From positions 2,046,001 through 2,110,000 of the forward strand of contig NC_087068.1 in NCBI RefSeq assembly GCF_963678635.1: DNA of 64,000 bases, given 5' to 3'. The position numbers and the translations under genes were made by a program. Each line of letters begins with the position of its first letter. Positions within the stretch are counted from its first letter, which is position 1. The notes under the pieces were generated by a model. The model worked only from the letters and a program-made list of their open reading frames with translations. It searched no databases and had not been told where the DNA came from. Shown here in pieces: positions 1 to 11,147 of the stretch. This stretch comes from Symsagittifera roscoffensis (taxonomy: Eukaryota; Xenacoelomorpha; Acoela; Convolutidae).

Positions 1-145
1 GCAATCCGGAGGGGTCCCAGTTCGGAGGAGTCATGTATTTTGCAAATCCCGAGGGCTCCCAATTCGGAGATGTCATGTTTTTGCCAATCAGGAGGTGTCC
101 CACTTCTGAGGGGTCCTGTTTTTTTCCAATCCAGAGGGGTCCCAG
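1..145. repeat. Tandem repeat, about 42-bp unit
   Basis: Units beginning near positions 2, 42, 83 and 126 share the order (G)CAATC, GGAGGGGTCCCA, TTCGGAG and GTCATGTTTTTG. About 3.5 diverged copies are visible and the array probably continues left of the window. No coding role is seen. Confidence 0.8.
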
Positions 146-1142
146 AACGCCGATCCGTCGACTAAAAAAAGTTCTTTTACGAACGCAATCATAAAAATCC
201 TAATGCGTACAAAAATGAAAACAAGAAGTTTCGTGAATAGAATGAAGATATAAGGACAAATAGGCAGACCAAACAAGACAGGAAGCCAGTGACTGCACTG
301 AATCAGTAACTTGCATTTGAAGAAAAACTGAAAATACCGTAGTAAAACCAAACCCGGAGATTCGCGATTTTAGAGCTAATCAAAAACAGAGTTGGACACT
401 GATTCATTTGGATTCGAATCTAAAACAGTTTCTTGGAAGAGTGGTTGAATTGAGAGTTTTAGTAGGTCTAGCTCGGGCAATCCGATGGCATATAAGAAAC
501 ACAGAACTTGATGGGTGCAATAAACGCCCACTTGAGAAAGATACTACCTTCTAGTTTTGACTTTTTAGTGCGGCAATAAACAGAGAAAGCTTTTTCTTTT
601 GAAATTAATTTGACTAATAAATTGTACGGCACACCAATTGTACTACACATGCATTTTTTGAATATTTTTTTAAATTCAAATTTGAACAAGTTTCGCTTAC
701 AATTCCTTATTGGGTGTTCCCGATTGGGTATTGACTGCAGTATTTTTTAAGGACATTTTCTTTATCAGACTGTGCTAGATTTTTATCCATTAATCAAGAA
801 AAAATTGCTGTGCTTTAATTTTCAAAGACGCTGTACTGTGATAACTTAATGAGATTCTTGGTCACTTGTTAGTTAAAACTTTGGAAAAATTTTGTGTTGT
901 GTTAAAATTTTTAGCTGTCAGACAACAAATTAGCTGAGATAGCAAGCCAATCGAGTGTGTGAGCAGTAACAAGCGATAGATTAAGATGAGTTTAGACAAA
1001 TCAAAGAGACCTAAGCTAAGTGATAGCTCTAGGAAATTCATACCGAAGCAAAAAAAAATCAACGAATGATCCTTTTCTGGAAACGACCGGAAGACTCGGA
1101 ACATGAAAGGCTTTAAATTTTCAGACAGTTTGTGATTGATAT
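146..1142. other. No gene recognised
   Basis: AT-rich sequence with only short open frames. One plus-strand frame starting at 986 reads MSLDKSKRPKLSDSSRKF and is lysine-rich, but it ends after about 27 codons and has no recognisable domain. No RNA gene or clear repeat was noticed. Confidence 0.4.
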
Positions 1143-1762
1143 TTTAATGCCTGGATTCAAGAGGCCCCCGAAGAGGAAAGGGCAAAGTTGGTTGTAGAGA
1201 TCCATCCGAACCCGCTCTGGATGAGAATAAGGCGGGACGTGGAACGGAAGGAAATGATAATAGGAAGTTAACAAGTGAATTTACTTCCGTATAACAAGAT
1301 TTCGCTACATCGACGAGGACTCTTGATCGAGAGGACTGTCCGACATTTCGACTGAGACTCACCTACTGACAATACCATGATGCACAGGGTGAGAGAGAAA
1401 GCAGCAACCTCCTCCGAGTTTTCGAAAGGAGTCAAGAAAGCTTCGAGAAATTTTTTCCGTTTAATATGGGAACGGGAACAGGTGATGAAGTAGACAACCA
1501 AAAAGAGGAAGACAACACTGAAAAAATTGACGACTTTGAGTCTTAAGTGAGCCTGAACAGTTTGACTCTTGAAAACGAGGCATCCACAAACATGAGGACT
1601 GGCTATTCGGATCAGTTTGATACTGTCAGAACCATGAACAAGACTATTGATGTATTACAAAAGTCAAGAGAGTTCACGACAATGACCAACTCGGACACGC
1701 AGTCGGGAACAACTAGAGTCATCGCGTCAGGGGCCATACTAGTTGAACGAGAGGCACATTAA
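1143..1762 (+). other. Overlapping short open frames, unassigned
   Basis: Several plus-strand frames stay open for 40-70 codons each: an acidic frame at about 1143-1270 containing EEERAKLVVEIHPNP, a frame ending in KEEDNTEKIDDFES at 1545, and 1547-1762. They are in different frames with stops between them. They could be remains of a retroelement gag or of a multi-exon gene. I do not recognise a family, and chance open frames remain possible. Confidence 0.2.
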
Positions 1763-1956
1763 GAAGAAAAATCGAGACAGAGAGCAGCAGCACCAAACTG
1801 CCAGAAACGAACAAGGTGACGGCACCACTAGTGACTCTACTCTTGGACAACGAATCATCAAATGAAAGGATGAAAGCAGAAATGGATATTGGTACATTCG
1901 CCATCTAAGGTGAGCCAATGCTGAATTGACGGAACAAACTTGTACAGCTGATACTG

Positions 1957-2656
1957 ACATAATGAAACGTGAACTTTTATTGTTGAATCTAAGTGCAAGC
2001 TCTTTCATTAAAAACTCATAACCGTAACAAGTTTTGTTACAAAATGGACCACATTGTTTTGAAATGAACAGACCCATGCGGACACGGCTTGAAAGATAGC
2101 TGAAAGACAGCTCTCCCTACAAAAAAAAGAAATTGAAATCTGTTTTGCAAAACCTTGTGTCGATGTAAATATTATCAAAATTATGAGCAGCAGCTTCTTG
2201 TAAATTGTCGAAAAGATGATTGATTCGCTTCGTATGACCAACTTGCCATCTGAAATTGCCAGTAAAAAGGACACATTTTTCTTTTGAAATCAGTAGGAAC
2301 GTTACTGAACCTGGACAGTGACCTGCAGGAATAAGAGTGACAGTTAGTGTATGAGTCTCGTCCCCTTCCAACGAAATTTTCAAGGTTGTTTCATTATCTG
2401 AATCCAGAGGTACTTTATATGGAGTCAAATGAACATAAATCGACAATGCACTTAACAAAGCAGCCGAAACCGTATGACAATAAATTTTCAAGTTATAACG
2501 TTTTAACCTTTCGAAGAGCTCAGGCTCATTAAGGTTCACCATGTGATCTGCATGACAGTGCGAAAGAAAATAAACCGTAGATTTGAGGTTCTCACTATTG
2601 AAGCAATCAATCGAAACCCCAGGAAAATTTTATATTGGACCGGCAAAATATGACAT
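1957..2656 (-). pseudogene. Artemis (DCLRE1C)-like nuclease, N-terminal part, disrupted
   Basis: The family is the SNM1/Artemis metallo-beta-lactamase nuclease, which in animals opens hairpins and trims DNA ends during non-homologous end joining. Visible motifs in order: start MSYFAGPI at 2656, a conserved start-region match to SIDxF, the metal-binding motif FLSHCHADHM, then IPAGHCPGSVTFLL, VLFTGNFR and YIDTRFC, all at the expected spacing. The sequence RESCLS and then CYGYEFL follow in other frames. Damage: codon 9 is TAA (2630-2632), a one-base shift falls in a T-run near 2120-2127, and another lies near 2035-2040. The FTGDFR aspartate of the family reads as N here. No introns are seen in this part. 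Because two shifts fall in T-runs, sequencing error is possible; otherwise this is a decayed copy. The C-terminal region beyond the CASP part was not found. Confidence 0.8.
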
Positions 2657-3270
2657 AATTATAGAAGGCAAAAGAGGTATGGACAGTGAGTTAATGAGAT
2701 GAGGATTGAAAATTTTTTTTCTATATTTTTTAAGAAAGGAGAGGACCACCACATTTGGATCATCATGAGCCCGTTTTGAGCGTAAGAATTCTTCCTTGGT
2801 TAATTTCTACAGCCAAACTTTTTATCATTTGGGCGCATGTTTAAGATAGCACGAGTGGATCCGAAAAACAATATTAGCTTCAGTAGAGCCGAATTTCTCG
2901 AGTCAAAAAGAAATACTTGGGAATTTTATTTCCTTAAGTATCATGAAAAATTTATCTAACTTAAGCTACCAAGTAGCACAAAAAAAACAAGCAGTAAAAT
3001 TCATCAGATGAGGCAATAGAGATAACCATGAGGCAATAAAGTAAAAGATAACTAAATCTACAGTTTTAGAAGAGAGAAACAAAGAGACGTAGATTGACTG
3101 TAACGGCTTTTGAATTGAGACGGCGATTTGAAATTTGAGTCAGCACGATTTGCAATTTGAGTCAGCACCTTTTGAGACGGCGATTTGCACTAAAAACATT
3201 TTTCTAATAAAAATCTAAAGTAGATTGGTAAAAGTAATTTCAAAAGTAATTTCTAAAGTCATAAAGGTCA
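2657..3270. other. No gene recognised
   Basis: AT-rich DNA upstream of the Artemis-like start. No convincing upstream exon or repeat is seen, apart from short repeated wording (caatttgagtcagcac, agacggcgatttg) at about 3118-3188. Confidence 0.4.
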
Positions 3271-3279
3271 AAAACTATT

Positions 3280-4140
3280 TGTAGTGGAAAACTCTACACA
3301 CACTCTTGTGGCTGCTGAGTTGAATTCAAACTTTGGGCGATTGTGTGTACTAAAAACAGTTTTCAAAAAAAACTAGTCCTAAAAAATTTTAGTAATATTC
3401 TTTGAGATTTGAGATTTTGAAACTTACTGATAGCTTTGGCGACATTTGCACTAAAAAACTCTGGCTGTTAGCATGGTGACATGTTGACTGTTTTGAGTGA
3501 CGGCTAAAAGTGACTACAAGGTGACTGTTTTTAGTGATGGCTAAAAAAACAGTTTTCTAATAAATTACTCAAAAACCAGTTTATTAAGATATTTTTAGAT
3601 TTGAGATTTTGAAACTTACTGATAAGTGAGGGTACTAATACATGATCACTGTTTGTCTACGGCAAAAACTATGGTAGCATGTTCGCATGTTGATATGTTG
3701 ACTGTTTTTTGTGGCGGCTAGAAGTGACGACAAGGTGATTGTTTTTAGTGACGGCTAAAAAGAATAGTTTTCTATTAAACTAGTCCAAAACCATTTTACT
3801 GTTATGTTTTGAGATTTGAGATTTTGAAACTTACTTAAAAGTGAGTATACTAATACATGATAACTGTTTATCTACGGCAAAAACGATGGTGGCATGTTCA
3901 CTGTTTTTAGTGACGGCTAAAAATAAGCAAGGTGACTGTTTTTAGTGACGGCTAAAAAGAACAGTTTTCTAATAAACTAGTCATAAATCATTTTTGTATT
4001 ATATTTTGAGATTTGAGATTTTGAAACCTACTGATAAGTAAGGGTCTGTGTGAAAGATACTGTGGGTAGACATATACGGACTGCATGTAGGCATATACGG
4101 CACAATGCGAGGGCATTCGCACTAAAAAACAGTTTTCTAA
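3280..4140. repeat. Tandem repeat, about 195-215 bp unit
   Basis: The phrase GAGATTTGAGATTTTGAAAC recurs near 3404, 3596, 3811 and 4008, giving spacings of about 192, 215 and 197 bp. Each unit also carries TAGTGACGGCTAAAA one or more times, ACAGTTTTCTAATAAACTAG, and in two units CTACGGCAAAAAC. Four diverged copies, with unequal internal duplication of the GTGACGGCTAAAA piece. Confidence 0.8.
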
Positions 4141-4369
4141 CAAACAGTTTTCACAAAAAAAATATATTTTTCTAGTAAGCTAGTCATGATGAGGGTCCGA
4201 AACCAAGCTGGGATGACCCAGCGGTTCTGGCGCGTCCTCGGACTCGGGCCCGGCCTGCCAGGTTTGCAGTCACGATTACTGAGGCGCTGCTCGTCCGCGA
4301 CTGAGCCCACGGGCGTTTGCCGAATTATAGGGCATGTCGTCATCACTCGAGGAGACCTCGTCGACTCGC

Positions 4370-4973
4370 CTATCCCAGACCACAGCGACCGCAACCCCGC
4401 AGGTAGGAGAACGCAAGAGCGTCCAGGGCAGTGCTCTCTTCCTCATCACTGCGCGAGAGCAGTTCAAAGTCGGAGACACTCATCAGTTGCTGCGGTTCCG
4501 ACTCCGAGTCGAAGTCACGGTAGGGCACCACTGTCTCGACTTCAACCTGGTCTCCTCCTTCCTCATCGTCATCCTCGTCAAGTTTTCCTTGTCTGTGTCA
4601 GAGGAAATAAACAAAGGTAAACATGATCCATATGGAGGAAGAGTTGGATGTTCTTTGGTCGTTTACATTGGGAAGATTGAATCAAGTGGTCAAAGGTGGA
4701 AAGAAGAGGTTGTTCACATGGCACCTGACTTTGTTAGTTTAACAATAAACAAGGTCAAAAGAAATAGCTACATGTGCATGAACGAGGTGAAAGGCGGCAA
4801 TTCCCGCCGACAGAAGGGGCCCATTGGTTCAGGCTCATCCTGTGTTTTGATCCAGCATCTCAAACACAACTTGTGTGCCACATCGCCATCCTGTATTTTA
4901 TAGAGCTCCCGTCCATCGTCGCAGCATATAGGGCACATTTCAGCGTGGTCATCAGTAGCTTTCATCACGTTTT
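4370..4973 (-). CDS. Small RING-like zinc-finger protein with acidic tail, two exons
   Basis: Exon 1 (4772-4973) and exon 2 (4370-4592) join in frame: donor CAT|GTAGCT, and acceptor CACAG|A after a long pyrimidine tract. An ATG lies at 4965; an acceptor-like TTTCAG precedes it, so an upstream exon is possible. Exon 1 reads as a RING: CPICC, then AHKLCLRC, then GPFCRREL. Compared with a C3HC4 RING, the third cysteine and the cysteine before PFC are not present, so one zinc site is incomplete. Exon 2 is acidic (DEDDDEEGG, DFDSESEP, RSDEEEST) and ends in a stop at 4370. RING proteins are usually ubiquitin ligases; with missing ligands that activity is uncertain. The patch 4185-4600 is clearly GC-rich against AT-rich surroundings. 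Confidence 0.6.
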
Positions 4974-5136
4974 CTGAAATTCAGTAATTCAGTGTCTCAG
5001 ACTGCGTTCTAAAAATTAGAATCTTTTTTCATTTTATAGAAAAAAAAATTGTTTTTAAAATTTCAATTTATAAAAACTGTCCAAATTATATATTTTATTG
5101 TGGTATTAGAAAGTCTTTAGGCCCTTTTGACTGATA

Positions 5137-7192
5137 TTTGGGCAGACAATGCCCTCACTAGCAATTCTCCGCATGAACCACGAGTGTGTTGGAAGATGCT
5201 GTCCATCTCTTCTTTATTCGCCAGCCTTTCCTTAGTTGTTGGCTTAGAATACAAAATCATCAAAAGTTAGCATGAGAAAATAAACTGAGTTTTTGGGAGG
5301 AATTAAGCATTTCAGTGACGAAACTCAATTTTGGGATCAATTGTGTTTTTCAGTATATGCGATTAAACTTGGGTGCAGTTTTTGGGATACGGAAGTAAGT
5401 ATTTCAGTATTTGGGATGAAATTCGACCAGAAGTACTTACGTGAAGTATTCTGGTAAGGTGGCTATCTAAGGCTTTGTCGTGCGCCTCCAGAATTCTCCA
5501 GACCTTCTCCAGACCTTCTCCAGATCTTCTAATTCTTAAGGCGGGATCGCGTCTCTGGTGCTAAAAAAATATCTTTCTCTATTTTCATTTGTTTCGACAA
5601 AAATGTATCAGTTTAATCTTTGATACTAACCACAGATGCACTATAAGCTCATTCAGAGCCAACATCGGAAAAGCTGGGTAGCAGCTGCTGAAGGGCTCTT
5701 CGTCTTTCGACTCTTGTCGAAAACCGCCGGCAGCCGGCGATGAATGAAATTAACATCCAGAGCAACTGACTCTGAATGCGTTTCAACCATATGTATCATG
5801 CCAGCTGGCATAGCAATGGCCTGGCGCTCCGTCAGAAAAACTTTCTGACACCCTCCAGCATCGCAGCGAGGGTCATCTCCGGGAAAAATCGGTTTCCAAC
5901 CCAGAGATTGCTGCATCAGATATTCCTGGAATAACTGCTTTTTCTTGACCGACGGGGCCATCAAATAAAATGTTTTGCAGCCTAAAAGAGAAAATATTTA
6001 AATGGAACATATTTATTTATTTCGCTAAAAAAATTTTGCACCAAACTTTTTTAACCTTTCACTAAAAACTGCATCATAGATGTACCGGAGAAATTTTGGT
6101 GAAATGGTGTTATTGCACCAGGCTGCGATAACAGCAGGTAGCTTGACTCCTTCGTCGGTACTTCTTTTTCTCCAATTTCCTTTTGTGTATGTGTCCCAAC
6201 GACACATCCTTGACTGCTTTTGGGACAGAGAATTTTGTGGCGGCCGACTAGGAAGCGTCAGCATCAATGATATTCCAGAACATTGGCGACATTGATTGGA
6301 ACAAAGTTTGAACATCTGCTGGCTTAATTGATCCTATATATTCCTACGACTGAACACAAATGTGAGGTTAAACTTATTTAAAAATTGGAGTCTTATTAGG
6401 AATCTAAATACTTTGCAAACTGATTACCTTTTCGTTTAAGATATACCGTCTAGCTCTGAGTTCCTTGGGGTTTTCCTTCAAAATTTCGTCAATGAAATTG
6501 TCCCCATACATTCGGCTGTCAAACTGGAAACTATCCGCTAGTTGGCTTTTGAACCCTTCGATGGATTTAGCCGATGGAACTAACAAAGCTCCTTGTTGGC
6601 CAATAAACCAGTCTGACTGGATCCAATTGACAAAATCAACCGCAGGCACGCATTGTATTAGACTTGAGGCAGGCATGATCTAACAAAACACCCAAAAAAG
6701 ATGATCGAAATGTAATTATAACGACTTTGAGCTAGTTTTAGGTTCAGATGCCTACTTGCGAAAGTCTCCCTCTTAGTTTGGCAAGGCCAATGGGAGGTAA
6801 CATGTCAATCTGACTGGCACTCGTGCTACAATAGCTGCCTGAAACCACGGCAAAACTCTGCGGTTTTTCCGCTTTCTGTATCCGCACCAGAGGAGGTCAT
6901 TCATCTGTTCTCAAATCTGCTTCAACCAGATAAAGTGGCAAAATGGAGCCTGGTAGAGGAAAGTGCGAAACAAACTCTGGCCGCAGAGACGGTCTAATTG
7001 GTACCTCGGGAAGTGGTACCATCCTAATTGGCGCAGCTGGCGCACCGATGGGCAACTTGGCGGACCGATGGGTGACTTCCGAGGTATGTTCATCGATAGT
7101 ACTTGTCACTTCTGGAGCGGTAACAGTAATATCAACAGTACCTGGAGTAGTGCCCTTGGAGATTTCACCGTCTTTCAGTGAAATAGAGGGCT
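5137..7192 (-). pseudogene. KDM2/KDM7-like JmjC histone demethylase, multi-exon, disrupted
   Basis: JmjC proteins of this group are nuclear Fe(II)/2-oxoglutarate lysine demethylases. Proposed exons, all with GT-AG borders: 6756 upward, 6428-6680, 6056-6343, 5631-5981, about 5455-5553, about 5137-5235. Visible: MFWNIIDADAS (where relatives have NVISLEFS), TPFHQNFSGTSMMQFLVKG, CKTFYLMAPS, GCQKVFLTERQAIAMPAG, then MIHMVETHSESVALDVNFIH, which matches the second half of the JmjC fold including the last metal His. The usual HxD is HQN. Damage: in-frame TAG near 6249 in the middle exon, a frame change before KESSYLLLS, and another after DKSRKTK. The splice joins at 6680, 6343 and 5981 keep phase, so this is not a processed copy. 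An AATAAA signal on the minus strand near 5093-5098 follows the last proposed exon. Family placement is firm; the 5' and 3' exons are tentative. Confidence 0.75.
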
Positions 7193-8060
7193 AAAACAGT
7201 GATGTTGATTAATTTGCAGACTATATAATATAAAAGAAAAACGGTGTTTTGTTACAAAGCATTTGAATCGTCAAAATGGGTTTAATCATCCTCCGGCTCC
7301 ATTTTGCACCAAAACCTCGCCAATTGTTCCGGCTTGTACCCGATTGTCGCATCTGGCTCGTTTGGTTCCTGCTTGCAGCAGGTAGTCGTCATATCAAGCC
7401 GATTTCTGCCTTCCTCATGTTTGTTCCAAGAGGTCGTCCTGCCCGTCGTCTTGGTCTTGGTCACCTTTCTGCTGGTTCCCAACCCATTTCTTACGGTAGT
7501 CCGTCTCGTCGTCTGCCTCTTTGTCGTTGTCGTGATAGAGTCTAGTTGCGCAGACGTGGACTGAATTGTTTGGCTTAGTGCTCAAACGGTTTGAATATGA
7601 AGTCATTAAAACATATCTTATTTTATAACTTTTTTCAAAAGTACACGTCTTCACTCACTCTGATCATCGCCCATTTCATCCTCGCAGATCAAATTTTCCC
7701 ACCTCTGCTTCGCTCTGAATGGTAATTGGCACCACTCCTAAGTGTCCCGCACAAAGTTTTAAATTTCCTTGTGGGAGAAAGCAGCTTTCGTTTGAGCCCA
7801 GATCTTCGATTGGCTCTTATTCTCTCCCAGCTTGACGGCGACAACACATGCACTGCATTTCTGTAGCAGTCGCTGAAACCCTTCGTGCCACAGAACTTGA
7901 ATGTCAGTTTCTGCAGTTTCGCATCACTCTTATGGCATCGCTTTTCAGCAAAATAGCAGACCATGTTATTTTTTTTTGCAAAAGCTGTAGGTCGTACTCT
8001 GGAAACGAAAATAAAAATGAAATCAGTCCAAGAAATGATTCGGAGCAAAGCCTCCATACA
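7193..8060 (-). other. Possible further 5' exons of the JmjC locus, unassigned
   Basis: Two minus-strand open frames, 7282-7482 (contains CCKQEPNEPDATIGYKPEQL) and 7689-8057 (Cys/Lys-rich, KSDAKLQKLTFKFCG), lie upstream of the JmjC exons on the same strand. They look more protein-like than random, but I found neither a PHD nor a CXXC finger that would tie them to this family. They may belong to the same decayed gene or to none. Confidence 0.25.
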
Positions 8061-8935
8061 ATAAAAAATTGATTCTTATGTGAGGTGTTGGAAAAGGAAA
8101 TATATCCAATGATTTTAGTGGAATCCCAAAATTCCTAACCACTATCTATATCATTTTTTTGGAAAACCAGGATCAAAGATTGTAGAGTTTTTGCCACATT
8201 AAATTTGTAATACCATTTAGGATGTGAAACCGCTATCTCAATTGTGAAAAGCGAGCCTTAAATTTTGTTATGATATGCATTTTTTTGAAAAAAAAACGTC
8301 TTTTAGTCCACAATAATTGTGATTCACGTTGACTTTAAAAACATCCTGCAGAGGCGCGGATTCGATCCCTTAACCTCTTGTTTGGGAGCCATATTCCTAA
8401 CCTCCGGTCTATTAGACCTGTTGTTATCCTAGGATAAACGTTTAGAATCATGATAACTTACTTTTGCACTCGAAGCCAGTCATATATCGGGTTAATCGGT
8501 AAAGAAAAAAAGAAATCAAATCGAAAACAAAACCGAATCAGATCTGGAACAAATTTTAAATTAAATTGATAGAATCAACCGCGGTTTTTCAATTCTAAGA
8601 AACTAATTTTCGAGAAATTGAAAATTGTATTAAATTTTTTGATGGCATATTTGTTACAAGGTACCATAAAGGAGAGAAAATAACAGGATCCGAAACCGCG
8701 GTTTTGGATATTGTTACTTTCTCCCATCTGCGGTACCTTTGTAGCGACCCGGGATGAGGCGCAAAGTGGGTAATATCACCCTATAAAGATATATCCCGCT
8801 AAATTGTCCCCACGACTTTTTTACCCTGTTAACTACCCCCCCCCCCCCCCATTTTAAAATCCCAAATACTGATTATAGTTCGTTGCAGTTCTGCAAAATC
8901 CTAAATACTGATTATAGTTCGTTGCAGTTGTGCTA
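8061..8935. other. No gene recognised; C15 run at 8836-8850
   Basis: Intergenic AT-rich DNA. It holds a run of 15 C residues at 8836-8850, and from 8862 two copies of an AATCC(C/T)AAATACTGATTATAG phrase that lead into the next repeat in reverse orientation. Confidence 0.5.
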
Positions 8936-8937
8936 AA

Positions 8938-9030
8938 TCCCAAATACTGACAAAATCTTAATTACGGACAAAAAGTTCTGCAATTGCAGCACTTTTTGTC
9001 AGTAATTGGGATTTTGTCAATATTTGGGAC
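8938..9030. repeat. Imperfect palindrome at the reversal point of a minisatellite
   Basis: The sequence is symmetric about the CAATTG at 8981-8986. The arms of about 46 bp match with few differences (ACAAAAAGT.CTGCAA against TTGCAG.ACTTTTTGT, and CAAAATC.TAATTAC against GTAATTGGGATTTTG). Left of it the repeat reads CCCAAATACTGA; right of it TCAGTAATTGGG. Confidence 0.85.
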
Positions 9031-9690
9031 TTTGTCAGTGTTTGGGATTTTGTCGGTAATTGGGATTTTTTCAGTTTTGAGATTTTGTCAGTAATTGGGG
9101 TTTTGTCAATATTTCGGATTTTGTCAGCATATGGGAGTTTGTCAGTAATTAGGATTTTGTCAGTATTTGGGATTTTATCAAAATTTGGGATTTTGTCAGT
9201 ATTGGGATTTTGTCAGTATTTGGAATTTTGTCAAAATTTGGGATTTTGTCAGTATTGGGATTTTGTCAGTATTTGGGATTTTGTCAGTATTGGGACTTTG
9301 TCAGTGTTTGAGATTTTGTCGGTAATTGGGATTTTTTCAGTTTTGAGATTTTGTCAGTAATTGGGGTTTTGTCAATATTTCGGATTTTGTCAGCATTTGG
9401 GAGTTTGTCAGTAATTAGGATTTTGTCAGTATTTGGGATTTTATCAAAATTTGGGATTTTGTTAGAATTGGGATTTTGTCAGTATTTGGAATTTTGTCAA
9501 AATTGGGATTTTGTCAGTATTGGGATTTTGTCAGTATTTGGGTTTTTGTCAGTATTTGGGATTTTGTCAGTAGTTGAGATTTTGTCAGTATTGGTGGTTT
9601 TTTTGTCGTTCATTGGGAGTTTGTCAGTATTTGGGATTTTGTCAGTATTGGGATTTTGTCAGTATTTGGGATTTTGCGACTGCAAAAAAT
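8995..9690. repeat. Minisatellite, 17-18 bp unit, with a 266-bp higher-order repeat
   Basis: About 38 units of TTTGGGATTTTGTCAGTA and close variants run head to tail. A whole block repeats: the variants starting at 9085 reappear in the same order from 9351, an offset of 266 bp. Open frames across the array merely translate the repeat and are not taken as genes. Confidence 0.95.
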
Positions 9691-9740
9691 TTGTCAGTGT
9701 ATATTGAGATTTTCTCATTGAGTTAAAATTTGTAATGATA

Positions 9741-9795
9741 ATTGGAACGAAATTGGAACGAAATTGGAACGAAATTAGAACAAAATTGGAATGAA
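9741..9795. repeat. 11-bp tandem repeat ATTGGAACGAA, five copies
   Basis: Five head-to-tail copies, three perfect and two with one or two changes (ATTAGAACAAA, ATTGGAATGAA). Confidence 0.9.
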
Positions 9796-10684
9796 CTGAT
9801 CAGTATTTGAGGTTGATTTGAACTGCAACAAGAACTATTGAGATTTTGCAAAACTAGAAGAAATTCTTTCAGTTTTTAGGATGTGCAATAGACTGCGCGG
9901 CGCCATCACGCATTCCCTTCGGTCAAATTTTGAGATTTTCAGTATTTGGGATAGACTGCATGGCGCCATTACACATTCCTCTCCGTCAAGATTTGAGACT
10001 TTACAAACCTCGAGCGGCTACTCCAGTAATTGGGATGAGAAATAGACTGAACGGCGACATTAACTCCAGTCAGTTTTGAGTTTTGCAAAACTGAACGGAC
10101 TATTTCCGTCTTTGGGGTGGGTTAATAAACTGAACGGCTACACATACAGTTCAGAAACGATTATACAATTAGTGTTTTGTTTACTGGAAAAAAAATACTT
10201 TTGAAGGTAAAACATTTTTTTCAAGAAAACATATAACAGGAAAAATGAGGAGCGTAAATGTGGAGCGTATGGTATCACAATTTATGAAATCTAACACTTG
10301 AAAATCCAATTAATCAAACTCAAGAACAACTAATTAGTGACTCTTTTAGTTGACGGCATAAAAAGAATTACACGGTATAGTTAAACGGGTTATTTCAAGA
10401 ATTATTGGTCTCCTCCGATTACCATAACCATTTTGTTTATCTCCTCCGATTGCCATAACCATTTGGATTATAAAATATAAACACTTGAAAATTCAATTAA
10501 TCAAACTCAAGAAACAATAAGTGACTATTTTAGTTAAAGGCTTAAAAAACATCCAAATAGTTATGACGCTTTGAAGCTTGTTAATTGTTTCGATAAGTTT
10601 GGCCAAGCCGGTTAGGCCAAGTTAAAAATCACACCAGAATTCACAATTAGTTTTCCAATTAAGCAAATTGGTAACTCGACGGAT
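9796..10684. other. No gene recognised; scattered GGGATAGACTG phrases
   Basis: AT-rich DNA. Near 9885-10130 the wording AATAGACTG(A/C)(A/G)CGGCG recurs three or four times, along with isolated CAGTA(A/T)TTGGGAT copies. A 30-40 bp segment around TCCTCCGATTACCATAACCATTT is repeated at 10411 and 10441, and AACACTTGAAAA(T/A)(C/T)CAATTAATCAAA at 10294 and 10480. Confidence 0.5.
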
Positions 10685-11050
10685 ATGGATAACTTAAGTA
10701 ACACCCTCTATTCATTCATCACTGCACCTCTTTCAAATTTAGTTAAAAATCTTCTAAATTCTTTCGTTACTGCACCTGAAACAAATTCGACAAACAAAAC
10801 CGACACGAATATTGACAAAAACCGATACAACACTCGACGTACCGACAAAGAAACCGACATAAGAATCGACAGTCAAGTAACCGAGATACGAATCGGGACG
10901 CACAAACCAACGCGTACGAAACGACATACGAATGAACGACTCGCCGGATACGAAAAACGATTCTTCGATGACCGAGAAAAGTATGATCAAGAATTGTGGA
11001 ATCGCTATTCAATAGCATCAGATAAGGATCCGAAATTCTTGACGAAATAG
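10685..11050 (+). CDS. Unrecognised charged protein, 121 codons, probably frameshifted at its end
   Basis: ATG at 10685. The N-terminus is hydrophobic (LSNLVKNLLNSF), followed by a stretch rich in Arg, Thr, Asp and Lys (RYNTRRTDKETDIRID). It stops at 11050, but the adjacent frame continues protein-like (ILDEIAGKELANKYRTVKKK) for about 35 codons to 11154, which suggests a lost frame. No domain is recognised. A gag-like product of a retroelement is one possibility, together with the next open frame. Confidence 0.3.
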   Translation: MDNLSNTLYSFITAPLSNLVKNLLNSFVTAPETNSTNKTDTNIDKNRYNTRRTDKETDIRIDSQVTEIRIGTHKPTRTKRHTNERLAGYEKRFFDDREKYDQELWNRYSIASDKDPKFLTK

Positions 11051-11147
11051 CAGGAAAAGAGTTGGCAAACAAATATCGAACAGTGAAAAAAAAAATTTCA
11101 GAAATGGTCGAGGGAACTACATTAGAAGTTGACAATATTGTACAAAA

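Noticed and set aside
4186-4620. Plus-strand open frame of 144 codons
   Set aside because: Shadow of the GC-rich acidic exon on the minus strand, which has splice sites and a better protein pattern.
8995-9690. CRISPR-like array
   Set aside because: Units are contiguous and variable with no spacers; the setting is eukaryotic.
9085-9707. Two open frames starting MSVIGVLSIFRIL
   Set aside because: They translate the 17-18 bp minisatellite and begin alike only because of the 266-bp higher-order repeat.
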